A program made the position numbers and the translations under genes. This document shows, one piece after another, positions 20,156 to 30,900 of a DNA stretch of 64,000 nt. Position 1 is the stretch's first letter, and every line of letters starts with the position of its first letter. A model generated the notes under the pieces. The model was not told where the DNA came from. It did no database searches and saw only the letters and a list, made by a program, of their open reading frames with translations. The DNA comes from Perkinsus olseni (taxonomy: Eukaryota > Perkinsozoa > Perkinsida > Perkinsidae), in NCBI GenBank assembly GCA_013115135.1, contig JABANP010000072.1:1-64000 (forward strand), in the 5' to 3' direction.

Positions 20156-21301
20156 ACTATGGGGGCTGTGCCGAGAAGATCTCTCATCGCCGACATGCTC
20201 GCCCTAGAGGAGAAGATTCACAGTGAGACCAACACTCAGTACTCACAAGCCCTCGCTCCCTTCGCTGGGGAACTACGGGAGACGCTCCGAGACAACGCGC
20301 TCTTCCTAGCGGACTGTCACGCAGTCCACAACGGCCCTGAGCTCTGTGACCTCTGGCAGAATTCCTACGCCTGGTTGACCGAAGAACTGGTCTACCCAGA
20401 CTCTGCTGGTGAGGAAGACTCATGCTGGCTCACCCCGGTGATACGTTGGGCTATACTTGTTGCCGCTGCTGACCTCGACGGTGGTAAAGTGCTAGTCGGA
20501 CGCCTCGATCTGCGCAAAGCCATCTCCACCGCCGTGTCTGATGTACGGTATGCTGCTGCCCACCCGATCACCTCCAGCCATTCGTCGTATCAAGGATCGG
20601 TACCTGCGGTCCCTACTCCTGGCACTACGACACCACCGACCAACGTCTCAGCTACTGCCTCCAACGGCACCAACAACATCACTGGTGTCGTCTCATCCTG
20701 CGATGTCGTCAGGAGAACCGTGAAGTCCATCGTCGGGGATACGGTGCCCAAACACCTCCTCTTCTCCGGCAACCCTACCGGTTCCTATTTCCCTTGGCGC
20801 GTCGCGCTCTGTGACCTCCTACGTCATCATCATTCACTTCCCAACGACATCGCTGCGGAGGTTGCCCTACACTGTATCACCGAGCCGTTGAAGTCCACCA
20901 TCCGCAACAAACTCTCACGTGATGCTATCATTGATAACGGCATCTCTGCGGTATGGACTGTCATGGACAAACGGTACAACACAAACCTTGAGCTAAGGTC
21001 TCTGGAGAACTCCCTCGACGCCCTATCACAAGAGCCATCCGAGTCCACCCTCGACTACTGCACCCGGTTCGAGAAACTGTGGCACGTCAAGCAGTCGGTC
21101 GTCCCTGATGAGGCAGCTCAGGACTCTTCCATCATCCGGCGTCTTAAAAAGGGTCTGAAGGATCCTAAGGCCATTCTTGCCGCCTCGTTGACTGATCCAC
21201 TCAACAAGATGGACTTCGACACCTTCAAAGACACTCTACTGGCCGTCATCGACGACCTCCCCGACATCAACGCACTCACCAAGTCAGCTCCCAAAGAATG
21301 A
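20096..21301 (+). CDS. gag: Retrotransposon Gag-like protein
   Basis: 401 residues in one open frame beginning MSFPELRIPSGEDDERELL, whose first 20 codons lie in the 5' LTR. A helical capsid-like region in the second half (about residues 220-390) reads HLLFSGNPTGSYFPWRVAL, then LDYCTRFEKLWH and IIRRLKKGLKD, which resembles the retrotransposon Gag (UBN2/Retrotrans_gag) fold in spacing and in the W-x-x-(W/F)... D-Y-x-x-R-F-E features. The stop at 21299 precedes the zinc-knuckle region by about 90 bp in another frame, so Gag and nucleocapsid are separated here by a frameshift. Confidence 0.8.
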   Translation: MSFPELRIPSGEDDERELLTTMGAVPRRSLIADMLALEEKIHSETNTQYSQALAPFAGELRETLRDNALFLADCHAVHNGPELCDLWQNSYAWLTEELVYPDSAGEEDSCWLTPVIRWAILVAAADLDGGKVLVGRLDLRKAISTAVSDVRYAAAHPITSSHSSYQGSVPAVPTPGTTTPPTNVSATASNGTNNITGVVSSCDVVRRTVKSIVGDTVPKHLLFSGNPTGSYFPWRVALCDLLRHHHSLPNDIAAEVALHCITEPLKSTIRNKLSRDAIIDNGISAVWTVMDKRYNTNLELRSLENSLDALSQEPSESTLDYCTRFEKLWHVKQSVVPDEAAQDSSIIRRLKKGLKDPKAILAASLTDPLNKMDFDTFKDTLLAVIDDLPDINALTKSAPKE

Positions 21302-21353
21302 CAAGAACAAGGGCCGTAACGTCGATGATGACCCCAACGTCATAGCACTGTGC

Positions 21354-22960
21354 ATGGCCGCAGCAGCTGAGCTCGGCCTACCGAAGGACTCCTGCCTTCG
21401 CTGTGGCAAACCTGGGCATGTTGCGGCTCGCTGTAAAGCAAGCCCTGACCAGATCATTCGCAAGGACGAGAGGTGCAAAGGTGTGGTCGTCTGGCCGACT
21501 CTCTGCATCGCTGTGACTCGAGCAAGTTCCACTGCAAGCGGTGCCGTAGGGCTCACCATCTTGCTGGCGTGTGCCTCAAGAAGTTCCACAACTCTTCAGC
21601 ACCTAAGGTGTGGTCGTCTGGCCGACTCTCTGCATCGCTGTGACTCGAGCAAGTTCCACTGCAAGCGGTGCCGTAGGGCTCACCATCTTGCTGGCGTGTG
21701 CCTCAAAGAAGTTCCACAACTCTTCAGCACCTAACCTCACCAACCCTTCCTCCAACAAGAACTCTGATGTCCAACTGGTCAACAACTCGGCTGCATACGT
21801 GAGCGCTGCCAACGCCCAGGTCAACTACTCAGCGTCTGACTTGTTCACTACCTCCTCACCGGACCCTACAGTCACCATCCGGTTGGGTACTGGTACGACA
21901 GGTCCTCGCTGCGATACCTCCTGTTTGGTGGACACTGGAGCCAACATCTCCCTGGTTGACGTTTCGGTCGTAAGATATCTGCTGGACAACGCCGTCATCA
22001 CAACCGACGCGGTGTCCACGCTAGACCGTCCACTAAGGGTCACTTATGGGAACAACTCCTCTACTTCCAACCTCTACCATCATCTCTGTACCCTGCTCAC
22101 TGCAGCAGGCCTCATCTTCCAAGAGCCCGGTCGAGACTCCTCTACTCTTTCTACAAGTAGACCAGTGCCATCCACGAGTCATCATCGGCAGGAACATGTT
22201 CGGCGCACTTGGCATCACCTTCACGTCTACGAAGGGTATCTCTCTCAACGGTACTTCGCCATTGATCACGCGCCGAGACACGGCCTCCCAGACCGATGAG
22301 GCCACTTCCAACTGCCTCACCCCTGACTCCAACTCGACCGAGGACTCTATCCCTTCCACTGCGGACTCCACCACTGATTCTACCATTCAGGGTCCCTTGA
22401 CACCCTGTGCCGAGCCGGCAGTCACTTCAAGTGACTCACTTGTCATCGTGCCTCTACTGATGTCCAGCCGCTCATCTCCATTGTCCAGGACGGCCCCACC
22501 AAACGGCTTCGCTGCGACATCGACCCCATCGGCAATGCTACTGTCTGGCCCTACCGCGCTGCCCAGCGCAAGCGCACTCAAGTGGATGCTGAGATCATCC
22601 ACCAGAAGCTTTGCGCTATGGAAGCGCAAGGCAAGGTTCGCCGAGTCCAGGACTCTGACCTTTCCATCGTCTGCGAGCCCGATACTAATCGACAAGCTCG
22701 ACCGTGCTGATGGGAAGAGTCAACTGAGGACGGTCCCTATCAGTGACACCGAACTCTCCTCTCGGTATCGCCTGGTTATCGATACCAGACCCCTCAACTC
22801 ATTGCAGTTGAGCTTTGATGACTCCGGCAACTTCATCTTCGTGCCTGGCGGTGAGATCCCCAAGGACAGTAAGCAGCGTGATGAGTTCTCCTACAAGCAA
22901 CATCAACGGACAGCCACCAACTTGTTGAAGGATGTCCCATCTGCCAACCTCGGCTTCTGG
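21354..22960 (+). CDS. pol: Zinc knuckles, aspartic protease and N-terminal RT (frame-broken)
   Basis: A first CCHC knuckle (CLRCGKPGHVAARC) is at 21393-21434. A second (CKRCRRAHHLAGVC) lies within the 127-bp duplicated block. The protease active site is CLVDTGANISLVD at about 21921-21960, and its C-terminal block IIGRNMFGALGI follows in another frame at about 22180-22220. RT upstream sequence (MEAQGKVRRVQDSDLS) and YRLVIDTRPLNSL follow in further frames. At least four frame changes are needed between 21300 and 22963. Parts are convincing, but the chain as written does not encode one polyprotein. Confidence 0.75.
21481..21734 (+). repeat. 127-bp tandem duplication inside the nucleocapsid region
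   Basis: The block starting GTGTGGTCGTCTGGCCGAC at 21481 recurs at 21608. The copies are almost identical, but the second has one extra A (CTCAAAGAAG against CTCAAGAAG). As 127 is not a multiple of 3, the duplication itself shifts the frame. Confidence 0.92.
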
Positions 22961-22962
22961 GG

Positions 22963-25635
22963 TCCAAGTTAGACCTTCGTGATGCCTTCGGCTCCATAAC
23001 GGTCAGCTACCCTCTACAGAAGCTCTTTGGCACTACATCCATCTGTCCACGCACCGGAGTCTCTGTCCGTTGGGCGCTTACCTCCCTACCCCAAGGCTGG
23101 CGATGGTCATCACTGGCGTTTCAAGTAGGTCTCACCACCCTACTCGACACTACCGTCAACCCCAAGCTAGCCGCCGAGGGTATTGCTGCCACTGTCCTCC
23201 ATGTGCAAGATGACATTCTGGTCTCATCATACACCGTCGTCGACGGTGAGAAGGCCTTAAAGGTGCTCAGCGACGTTCTCGTCGACCACGGCTTCATCAT
23301 CAACCAGCAGAAGTCCCAGCCACCGGCGAGATCGACGACATTCTGTGGCCTACTGCTACACGGCCGAACCTACCGACCCCTACCTGCCAAGCGAGAAATC
23401 ACCGAGGCTACCTTCAACACTGCCTTCAACGATTTTCTCAACGGCAAGGCCCCTTCCAAGCGACGAGGTCGCCGACGGCTCAAGCAGACCACTGAAGCAC
23501 TCCGTCAAAATCGTCTCTCATGGCTGAGGAGCTGGACCGGGGTCTTCAACTTCCTCTCGGGACACCTTCTCCCCAACGCCATCAGTGCACTCCAGGTGTT
23601 GAACCAAGCCATCAAGCACTACCAGGATGATTCCACAACCACGGAGTTCCTCGAGACGCTCACCACAGCCATCTCAGATGCCTTCGGACTCCTGCTCCGT
23701 GCCTATCTGGCTGGCACTCTGCCATGTTCCCTTGGTAACGACGGAGTCGGCACTCTCGCTGTGGTAGACGCCAACCACGACAGCTATGGCGCCATCATCT
23801 TCAAAGTCTTTGAGGTCCCCGGTGACGCGAACGAGTTTGCGTCCTACTCCAAGGCTGTGTTCAACTGCATCCCCAACCTCGGTGAGATCTTCGACCTTCC
23901 CGAAGATCGCGTCGCCATTCTGCCACTCCGTGTTTGCGGCGAAAGGTTCTCCAACGTCGAGTCCTCCAGATCAAGCACCTGGCGTGAACGGGCTGCCCTA
24001 CTCAACGTCGTTCACAACAACCAGTGCCTTCTCTCCGGCAAGGTCGTCGCAGTCACCGACAACGCCAACGTTGGCAAGCATTGGCATTCCGTTGAGACTG
24101 AGTTCGGCATCGGAAGCTACCTCGCCAAGTGGCAGACCTATCAGCGTTGTGTACATCTGACGACGTGGGCCGCGCGTGGAAGCCTCCCCGCAATCGCCGA
24201 TGCCATCGCCAGGTCTCTGGAGGTCCCTTCTACATCAACTCCCACTCCTTCGGTCTGCTCCTGTCATGCGGATTGCCGTGCCGCCGAGACTACCGACGTC
24301 GACCACGAGCAGAAGCACACCTTCTCATCATCATTCACACCGGTATCCACCTTACACGGCATATTCTCCGCATGGCGATCCCGAGCAGCCTCGAAGCCCT
24401 TTCCTGCTCACGACGATGACATCGACGCCTTGCAGTGGCTGGCCAACGCTCAGAGCGAATGCTCCGAAGTACAACATCTCCACGACGTTAACCCCAAGAA
24501 GTTCATCATCAACGATTGCGGTGTCCTGACTGTCAAAGGCCGTTACGTTGTTCCTCGAGCCTACGCTCGCGACGTGGTCACTCGTGTACACACTGAGCAC
24601 GGACACTGCGGTCTCAAGCAGACACTCAGCATCGTCAAGGAGGTCTTCTACGTCATCGGTCTCTCCACCGTCGCTGCCAAGGTCGTCTCATCATGTCGCT
24701 GTTTCTTCTCACGCGCTGTGAGATCAGCGAGGCTCGACGGAGGTTCTCTCCGACACCGTCGTGACATCATGGAACTCATCTACGTCGACATCGTCGGACC
24801 ACTACCCCCAACTCGCGGTGCCGATGGCGGATTCAGGTTCATACTCACCTGGCTCGACTCCACATCAGGGTTCGTCGGCGGCATTCCTCTGCGAAGGGCG
24901 ACTTCCTACGAGATCTGCAACGCCCTCGAGCAGAATGTGTTGGACATCTACGGCCGGGTCAAGGAAATTGCCAGCGATAATGGATCGTCGTTTGGCAGCT
25001 CTATTTTCTTGTCATGGTGCTCTTCCTATTCCATCCGCCCTTGGAAAATACCAGTGTATTGTCCTTGGCGGAATGGCCAACTAGAGCGATGCCATCGTTC
25101 CTTGAAAGCCACCCTAAGATGTCTCTGTGACAGCGTTCAGCACAAGTGGGATCGGTACCTATCGAAGGCCTTATTCAGATGCAACTCTCGCATCATCCCC
25201 GGTACCGACAACATCTCTCCTTTCATGCTGATGTTCGGCGAGTCCCGCACTGTGCTCCGACGGTTCATGCCATCTCCCACCTCATCATTCTCACAGTCGC
25301 TCAGTGATGTGGTCCGGAACATCGTCGAGGTTCGCAACCGGCGCCTTGACGCCATCTTTGGTGACGCTGACAATGTCAAGCCTACCATCGACCCAGTTCC
25401 GCAGTGCAACCAACACCGACGATCAGCAAGTGTCCAAATCGGCGACTCTGTACTAAAGTGGAGCCCATCTACTGCTCAAGGTCCTCTCGGTACCCACTGG
25501 TCTGGTCCTTACACCATCACCCACAAGCCTGGTCGTCAAACTGTTATCTTGAGCGATGGTTCTCTCCAAGACTGCAGAAATGTGCGGAAGTGGTACGGCA
25601 AAGCTCCGCCAAGCTCTGGCAACACTCTTCCTTAA
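22963..25635 (+). CDS. pol: Reverse transcriptase, RNase H region and integrase
   Basis: One open frame of about 890 codons. RT blocks: KLDLRDAFGSI, LPQGW (usual LPQGF) and HVQDDILVSSY, in which the catalytic DD is kept but the usual Y/F-x-D-D reads V-Q-D-D. An RNase H-like region should follow (about 23750-24160, AVVDANHDSYGAIIF, then VTDNANV). Integrase has a zinc region (HTEHGHCGLKQT... CRC) and a complete catalytic triad: the first D in YVDIVGPLPP, the second in IASDNGSSF, and the E in NGQLERC 36 residues later (a D-35-E spacing). The C-terminal part has a chromatin-binding-like GPY stretch (HWSGPYTI). The frame starts within RT, after a frame change at 22961. Confidence 0.88.
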   Translation, partial: SKLDLRDAFGSITVSYPLQKLFGTTSICPRTGVSVRWALTSLPQGWRWSSLAFQVGLTTLLDTTVNPKLAAEGIAATVLHVQDDILVSSYTVVDGEKALKVLSDVLVDHGFIINQQKSQPPARSTTFCGLLLHGRTYRPLPAKREITEATFNTAFNDFLNGKAPSKRRGRRRLKQTTEALRQNRLSWLRSWTGVFNFLSGHLLPNAISALQVLNQAIKHYQDDSTTTEFLETLTTAISDAFGLLLRAYLAGTLPCSLGNDGVGTLAVVDANHDSYGAIIFKVFEVPGDANEFASYSKAVFNCIPNLGEIFDLPEDRVAILPLRVCGERFSNVESSRSSTWRERAALLNVVHNNQCLLSGKVVAVTDNANVGKHWHSVETEFGIGSYLAKWQTYQRCVHLTTWAARGSLPAIADAIARSLEVPSTSTPTPSVCSCHADCRAAETTDVDHEQKHTFSSSFTPVSTLHGIFSAWRSRAASKPFPAHDDDIDALQWLANAQSECSEVQHLHDVNPKKFIINDCGVLTVKGRYVVPRAYARDVVTRVHTEHGHCGLKQTLSIVKEVFYVIGLSTVAAKVVSSCRCFFSRAVRSARLDGGSLRHRRDIMELIYVDIVGPLPPTRGADGGFRFILTWLDSTSGFVGGIPLRRATSYEICNALEQNVLDIYGRVKEIASDNGSSFGSSIFLSWCSSYSIRPWKIPVYCPWRNGQLERCHRSLKATLRCLCDSVQHKWDRYLSKALFRCNSRIIPGTDNISPFMLMFGESRTVLRRFMPSPTSSFSQSLSDVVRNIVEVRNRRLDAIFGDADNVKPTIDPVPQCNQHRRSASVQIGDSVLKWSPSTAQGPLGTHWSGPYTITHKPGRQTVILSDGSLQDCRNVRKWYGKAPPSSGNTLP

Positions 25636-25648
25636 GGGGGGGAGAGGA
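25634..25648 (+). promoter_or_regulatory. Polypurine tract
   Basis: AAGGGGGGGAGAGGA lies directly against the 3' LTR and is the expected primer site for plus-strand DNA synthesis. Confidence 0.85.
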
Positions 25649-25900
25649 TGATAATGATAATGATGATACTTCGCTCCGTTTGATGCCTCACATTTCGCCT
25701 CGCCTTGACCGTTTCGTGTATCTTTGTAACGGTCTGTCCCCAAAGATTCGGTAGTGATGCTAAGTATATCGTGTTAATGTGTATAACGCTATCTCACTAC
25801 TGATGCAGGTTTGTATTGGTTATTATTATTGCATTATCCAATGTCCTTCCCTGAATTGCGCACTCCTAGTGGCGAAGACGATGAGCGTGAACTCCTAACA
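25649..25900 (+). repeat. 3' LTR
   Basis: 252 bp, same ends as the 5' LTR, with 8 substitutions and no length difference by my count. It carries a second copy of the Gag start codon and first codons, which run out into the flanking DNA. Confidence 0.93.
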
Positions 25901-26037
25901 CAAGGGCATGTACTTACGGGTCAGTGAGTCTTCACCTGTGGCTCTTGCCGTGGATGCATCCCTCGTCCAAATGAGGCTATCCAATGGGCCCAGCTGCTCT
26001 CGAAGTGGGTCTACATTCGTAGTCTATTCTCCGTAAC

Positions 26038-27576
26038 ATGAGGTCCGCTATTACTCTTCTCATCCACATTCTGCTGCTACCTGATGATGTTGCCGCCAAG
26101 GCTATGGCGAAGGTCAACAGACTCCCTGGGCTTACCGCTGTCCTATACTCCACTCTTTCAGATTAAGGAGGCGATGCAGCGCATATCAACTGAAACCTCC
26201 AAGGTATGGCGAAGTGTGCGGCATGGTATCGCCTAACCAGCATCCACTGCCACCTCGGTGCCACATCATTGCTTATCATGTGTATGGCCTTCTCAGATAA
26301 GAGCCTCAATAAGGCGCTCGACGGGATCTGATGTTAGTCAGGTAGCATAGGAGTGGTAGTAGTAGTGCCAATTGAGACTCACAATTTGTGAGAGTAGTAG
26401 TACCACAACACCACGTTCTTTGCATTGATACCTACTACTTGTAAGTGGCCTTCTCCTTTCAGGGGGGACAACCGAGAAGACGTTTATCCTCGGACCCCAT
26501 CAGGGTATTACAGTACTGCTTCTATACACATCGGGCTCAGGTGTACGGCGTGCTTTATTTGTTAGCAAATAGCATGTCCCATTGATGGCTCTACTAAGGG
26601 CACTCAGCTAGTGTTAAATGACAATGGCGTCAACGATAGCTCTATCTTCTATCGGTCCACCTTATGCAAAAAGGAGAGCACGTAAGTACTGGTTCGTGGA
26701 CTCATCGATCGAGCTTTATTGATAATCACCCTTTATACTGAATTTCACTCTACTACGTGAATGAGATCGGCAGCTTCACGCTAGGGCTCAGTAATGGCAT
26801 AGATGTATTCTTGGTGTTACTTTCTCCACTGTTGGCCGTCTGCTCAGGCGAACCTGGCTGAGCACCGTTATGCTCATTAAGGACGTGGAGCGTATCCTCA
26901 AGCTCAAGAAAAAGTGGGAGATATGCGCCGAATTGCAGATGCACTTTCGCATGTACCACAAGGAGCTGGGCGCAGCTATGGCTGATGCCAAGGCGTGTGA
27001 TAAAGTAATACATGAATTCACAATCCATATTCACAAGTCTTGCTGCTCCCCCGCGTCAGGCGCTTGGATGCGCTCTGGAAGGAGGGCCCGATGACATGGT
27101 TTGTGTTGTGTATTATGCTGAGGATGCTGCCAACAGGACCATCACAAACGCTGAGAAAGTCTTTCTTAAGGAGCCTAGGCCCGAGATTCATGCAAACAGG
27201 ACTTCGACGTACTCACTACTCCTGTCCGCTCCTCTACATGCCACTCGGCGGCCCATCATTCGTGCTGCTAGTGTTACAGGAGACGGGCCGTTGTATCTGC
27301 AGCTCAACATTCTTGTCCTGTTGGACTTGACGTTGAACACCTTCGTCTTGTATCAGGTACGTGACCCATCTTGAGGACGACTTTATCGCCTCCTACGTCA
27401 AGGATTGTTCCTTTCTGGGCAAGCCCACCATTCATCGATGCGAAGCCCTTGGGGTCAAGTATGCTTACGAATTAAAAGATTGGACCTCCCACACGTGGAC
27501 AACTGGAAGGGGTTCCCCTCACGCCAGTGTGAGCTCCTACGGCCGCAGAAGGGATTCCCGCTTTTCGCCAGTGTGA
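26038..27576 (+). CDS. Signal-peptide gene, copy 2, truncated tail
   Basis: Paralogue of 17341-19462 with the same signal peptide and exon order. Introns placed by comparison include 26541-26572 (32 nt), 26682-26847 (166 nt, against 505 nt in copy 1), 27005-27059 and 27357-27402. Exons read STKGTQLVLNDNGVN, IKDVERILKLKKKW, ELGAAMADAKAC, LEGGPDDMVCVVYYAED and CSFLGKPTIHRCEALG. The last exon loses its frame in the Ser-rich repeat (extra C and extra T against copy 1) and stops at 27576; the repeat continues out of frame to 27641. The retrotransposon's 3' LTR ends about 130 bp upstream of the ATG, so the native promoter is interrupted. It could be a pseudogene or be driven by the LTR. Confidence 0.62.
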
Positions 27577-27641
27577 GCTCCTACGGCAGCCGAAGAGATT
27601 CCGCTTTCGCCAGTGTGAGCTCCTACGACAGCAGCAGATGA

Positions 27642-27977
27642 TCAGACTGCTGCTGACGCTGCTGCTTGTGGTGCTGTTGTTGTTGTGGCCATGTTCGTAT
27701 TGATGATGTTGTGGCCTATATGTTTTGAGTGCTAGTCGTGGAGGTAGGGTCAAGAGAAGGAACTCGCGTTAACACACGCACTGACATGACAGATGGCAGA
27801 GCCGACCGTCACGAACAACTCAGCAAGACAACTCAACGACCCACGACTCGACACAAGGGATCTATTCTCGGACAAGGGCTTGAGTTTCCCAGGGAGTTCG
27901 TCTGAGACGTCCGAGTTCGTGCTTGTGCGGCCTCTCTTGAGTAGCTCGTTGACGGGTCGTGTAGTTTAAGTTTGTTA
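27642..27977. other. 3' flank of copy 2 and upstream region of the next gene
   Basis: The part to about 27840 is homologous to 19463-19650 downstream of copy 1 (shared CCTATATGTTTTGAGTGC and CACGAAC). The rest shows no feature apart from direct repeats of ACTCAACGACC-like words. Confidence 0.5.
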
Positions 27978-30900
27978 ATGATCGCAGCTGCTCCAAAGAG
28001 CTTCTCGGAAGTAGAATCAGAACTCAGTGCCCATAGCTCTGTCTATGAGAGGCAGGAGTATCTCCGTCAATTAGCGTCCACGCAAACAGGGGAGGTCATT
28101 GATACATTGATTGATGAGCTCATCGATGAAGGGACCAAGGACGTATCCAAGGCTAACTGGGCTCACAGTAAGCTGCCCTCGTCAGAATGAGTTCACAACT
28201 GTGTGGAGAAGCCGGTTTTTCTTTCGCATTCTTCCTCGGGAGGGTCGCAAGAGTGACTGAGTTCGGGTCGAGATCGTCGTGAAGTGGCCTTTGCTAAGTG
28301 GCATCGTTGGGCTGGGTGTGAATGCTTTAGACTTGGATGAAGTTGTTGAAGCAGCAGAGGTGTCTGTCATCCTTGACCTCTCCGGCTGGCTGAACACTTC
28401 GACCGTCTCACAAGGCCGTGTGACTGTGGCGCTCGCAGCACAAGTATGACACTCATGGCCGTTTGCTGTTCTCTAGGTATTGCCTTGTTCCTGGCTTCTG
28501 TGGTTCGAGATGTCGATAGACTGCAGAACATCGTCACTGTCACCGCGTCCACTAGAGTCCGTATCAAAGCAGCAGAAACACTGATCAGAGATCTCTATGC
28601 CCAGGGTAGGCTTACTCAGGAACTCAGCAGGGAGCTGCGCTGTCATGCTGGTTTAGGTGATAAGGAGAGGCTCTCCAAAGTCACCAAGGATCTCATCTTC
28701 ACTCAAGCTCCGCGCTTGAAGAAATGCATCATCAACACCATCCTTGATGATGATATGCAGGTGAGGCGACGCTGTCGATTACCGCAATGAATCGATCCTG
28801 AAACTACTCATGATCCTTCCAGGACCTCGCTGATGCCCTCATCGACGCTGTGCTCGCCAGCTATGGTCCCCACCTCGCTACACAGCTGCTCCCTGCTTGT
28901 ACTTCTAGATAAGCCATCAATGTCTTCCCTCATTCTTCCCCGTATCAGGCTCAGAGACCACCGTATGCCGTTTGCTACCCGTGATAGTTCCCCACCCCGG
29001 GCCGACATCTCGTAAGCTTATCCTACGATACCCGCAGGCCATGTTCGATTTCATAACTACGTCAAAGTAATGCCAATCGTAGCGACAGCAGTCCGACGAG
29101 TTCCTCCTCAGTACGGGGGAAGCACTAGCGGTCGAGTATCACGCTGAGATAGAATACTTCATCCGACATCGCATCAATACCGAGCCCAAGGCCTTAGCTC
29201 TGGTAATGGCATACATGGATGCGATGGTTAGTGCTGGTAAAGGCACCACTGCTTACTGGCTCGTAGATCGAGGGATCATGCCGGTAAGTAGCAGTTCAGG
29301 GTGGTGGCAGGAGTGTGAGGGAGGATACTGTATGATACAGTACAGGATACAGTCTATATCTTACTCTTATACCACTATACAGGGATGAACCTTCCCACTG
29401 GCCAAAGCAGCAGCAGCTGCTGCTGCCACCTAACGTAGAACGAAAAGAATTCAACGTGAAATAGTGACGCAAAAACGACTGAAAGACGACCGCCGTTCCC
29501 GCCACGGGGTGGCATAACGGCGTCACCTTGCATGCTGCATGTTGACGCATCTCCTCGTCACCGCCGACTGTATAGTCTCTATCACGCAAGCAATCTACCT
29601 CCTCAAAACCTGCCGAAAACTCCCTTTTGCGCCCTCATCATAGTGGAATAGTCTGGGATGCACGACTATCGGGGAGCTGCCGCTCGCTTTGAAAAAGGCA
29701 ACAGCGTGTCGTACTAGCGGGTACGGTACGCTGGTCGACGACCGGGGCTTCGCCCATCATCATAATCGATTGGCTGCCTCAGATACTGAGCCTGCTAATG
29801 GAATTCGGGCACTCGAAGGAGGTGATCAAATGGTTGAAGGAAAAGAACGGCGGGCGGCAGCTGTCGTACAAGGATGATCCATGTAGCATCCTCTTCCCCT
29901 GTCTTAACGCCCAATCATGCCCGTTCTCCTCTCAGGGAACTTATCCTTCAATGCAGCTCGTGATTGGCCAGTGGAGGCTCTCGTTCGGGACTTAGGACGA
30001 GAGGAGACGTTCGAGCTCCTCTCCGAGGTGGTCTCTATGGAGTACATGCACACCCTCACGCGGAGGGTGTCCAATAATGAAGTAACCCTCATCATCATCA
30101 TTGGGGTTATCCAAAACACTTTCTCCGTCAGCAGCTACGCTACGACCTGATAGCTTACATGTGGCACAAGGCGGTCGTCGCCGACATCCCCCTGGGTCGT
30201 ATCCCAACCTTGGATGTCTGTATAGCACTCAAAGGCCAATTGGATCTACTAGGGGAAGTGGCTATCGACTGCTATAAGTAATGATGAGCTGGATAGGGCG
30301 TGAGGTGTCGCTGCACCGACTTCTCGACGAGGAGGGATTATGAATCCATCACGCTAATAGAGCAGGTACTATTCTGATAGTAAGCAGTTTCCCAATGAGG
30401 ATCAGCGCCTGGCTTACGTGGAGTACATGCCCGGCAGTGAGGCAGATCCGGTACTTGCAGATAGGCTGAAGAGCAGTGATACTTCTAAAAGTAGACGGCG
30501 GCGACACCAGCCTTTTGGGGTCGTAATACTATTGATGCAGGGGTGTGGGCGTATAAAAACAGATTGCAGCAAGCCCTTCACTACGACAAGAAGGAGCATC
30601 GACTGCCGCAAGTGCTGCAAAAGGACTGTCAAGGAGATTGCCAATGAACAGAACCCTGTTAGAGGAGTAAAGGAGGGCATCTGCGGGAGATTCTACAGTC
30701 TTCTTTCTTCTGCCCTCAGGACGTGATGACTGCACTGAGGTCCTTACCGATCCCTCCACTATGCGAGCCTAAAAGCAAGGATCCCCACGCTGTCGTAGAG
30801 GCCGTCGATGCTCTTGTGACCAGCTTGAACCGTTCCAAGGAACAGATCAAGGGATCCCGTAAGCGGCTCTGTGAAATGAACTAGTCGTACCACAATTCGC

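Larger units (their letters stand above)
19899..25905 (+). mobile_element. LTR retrotransposon, full length, with target site duplication
   Basis: The element runs 19904-25900 and is flanked by the 5-bp direct repeat CAAGG (19899-19903 and 25901-25905). It has two 252-bp LTRs starting TG and ending CA, a Gag frame, two CCHC zinc knuckles, an aspartic protease, reverse transcriptase and integrase, and a polypurine tract before the 3' LTR. The order protease-RT-integrase is that of Ty3/Gypsy-like and Bel/Pao-like elements, not Copia. I counted 8 differences between the LTRs, so insertion is fairly recent. Internal frameshifts and a 127-bp tandem duplication suggest that this copy is not active as written. 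Confidence 0.93.

Noticed and set aside
22046..22386. Ser/Thr-rich frames as separate genes
   Set aside because: They lie inside the retrotransposon pol region and are pieces of protease and RT in shifted frames.
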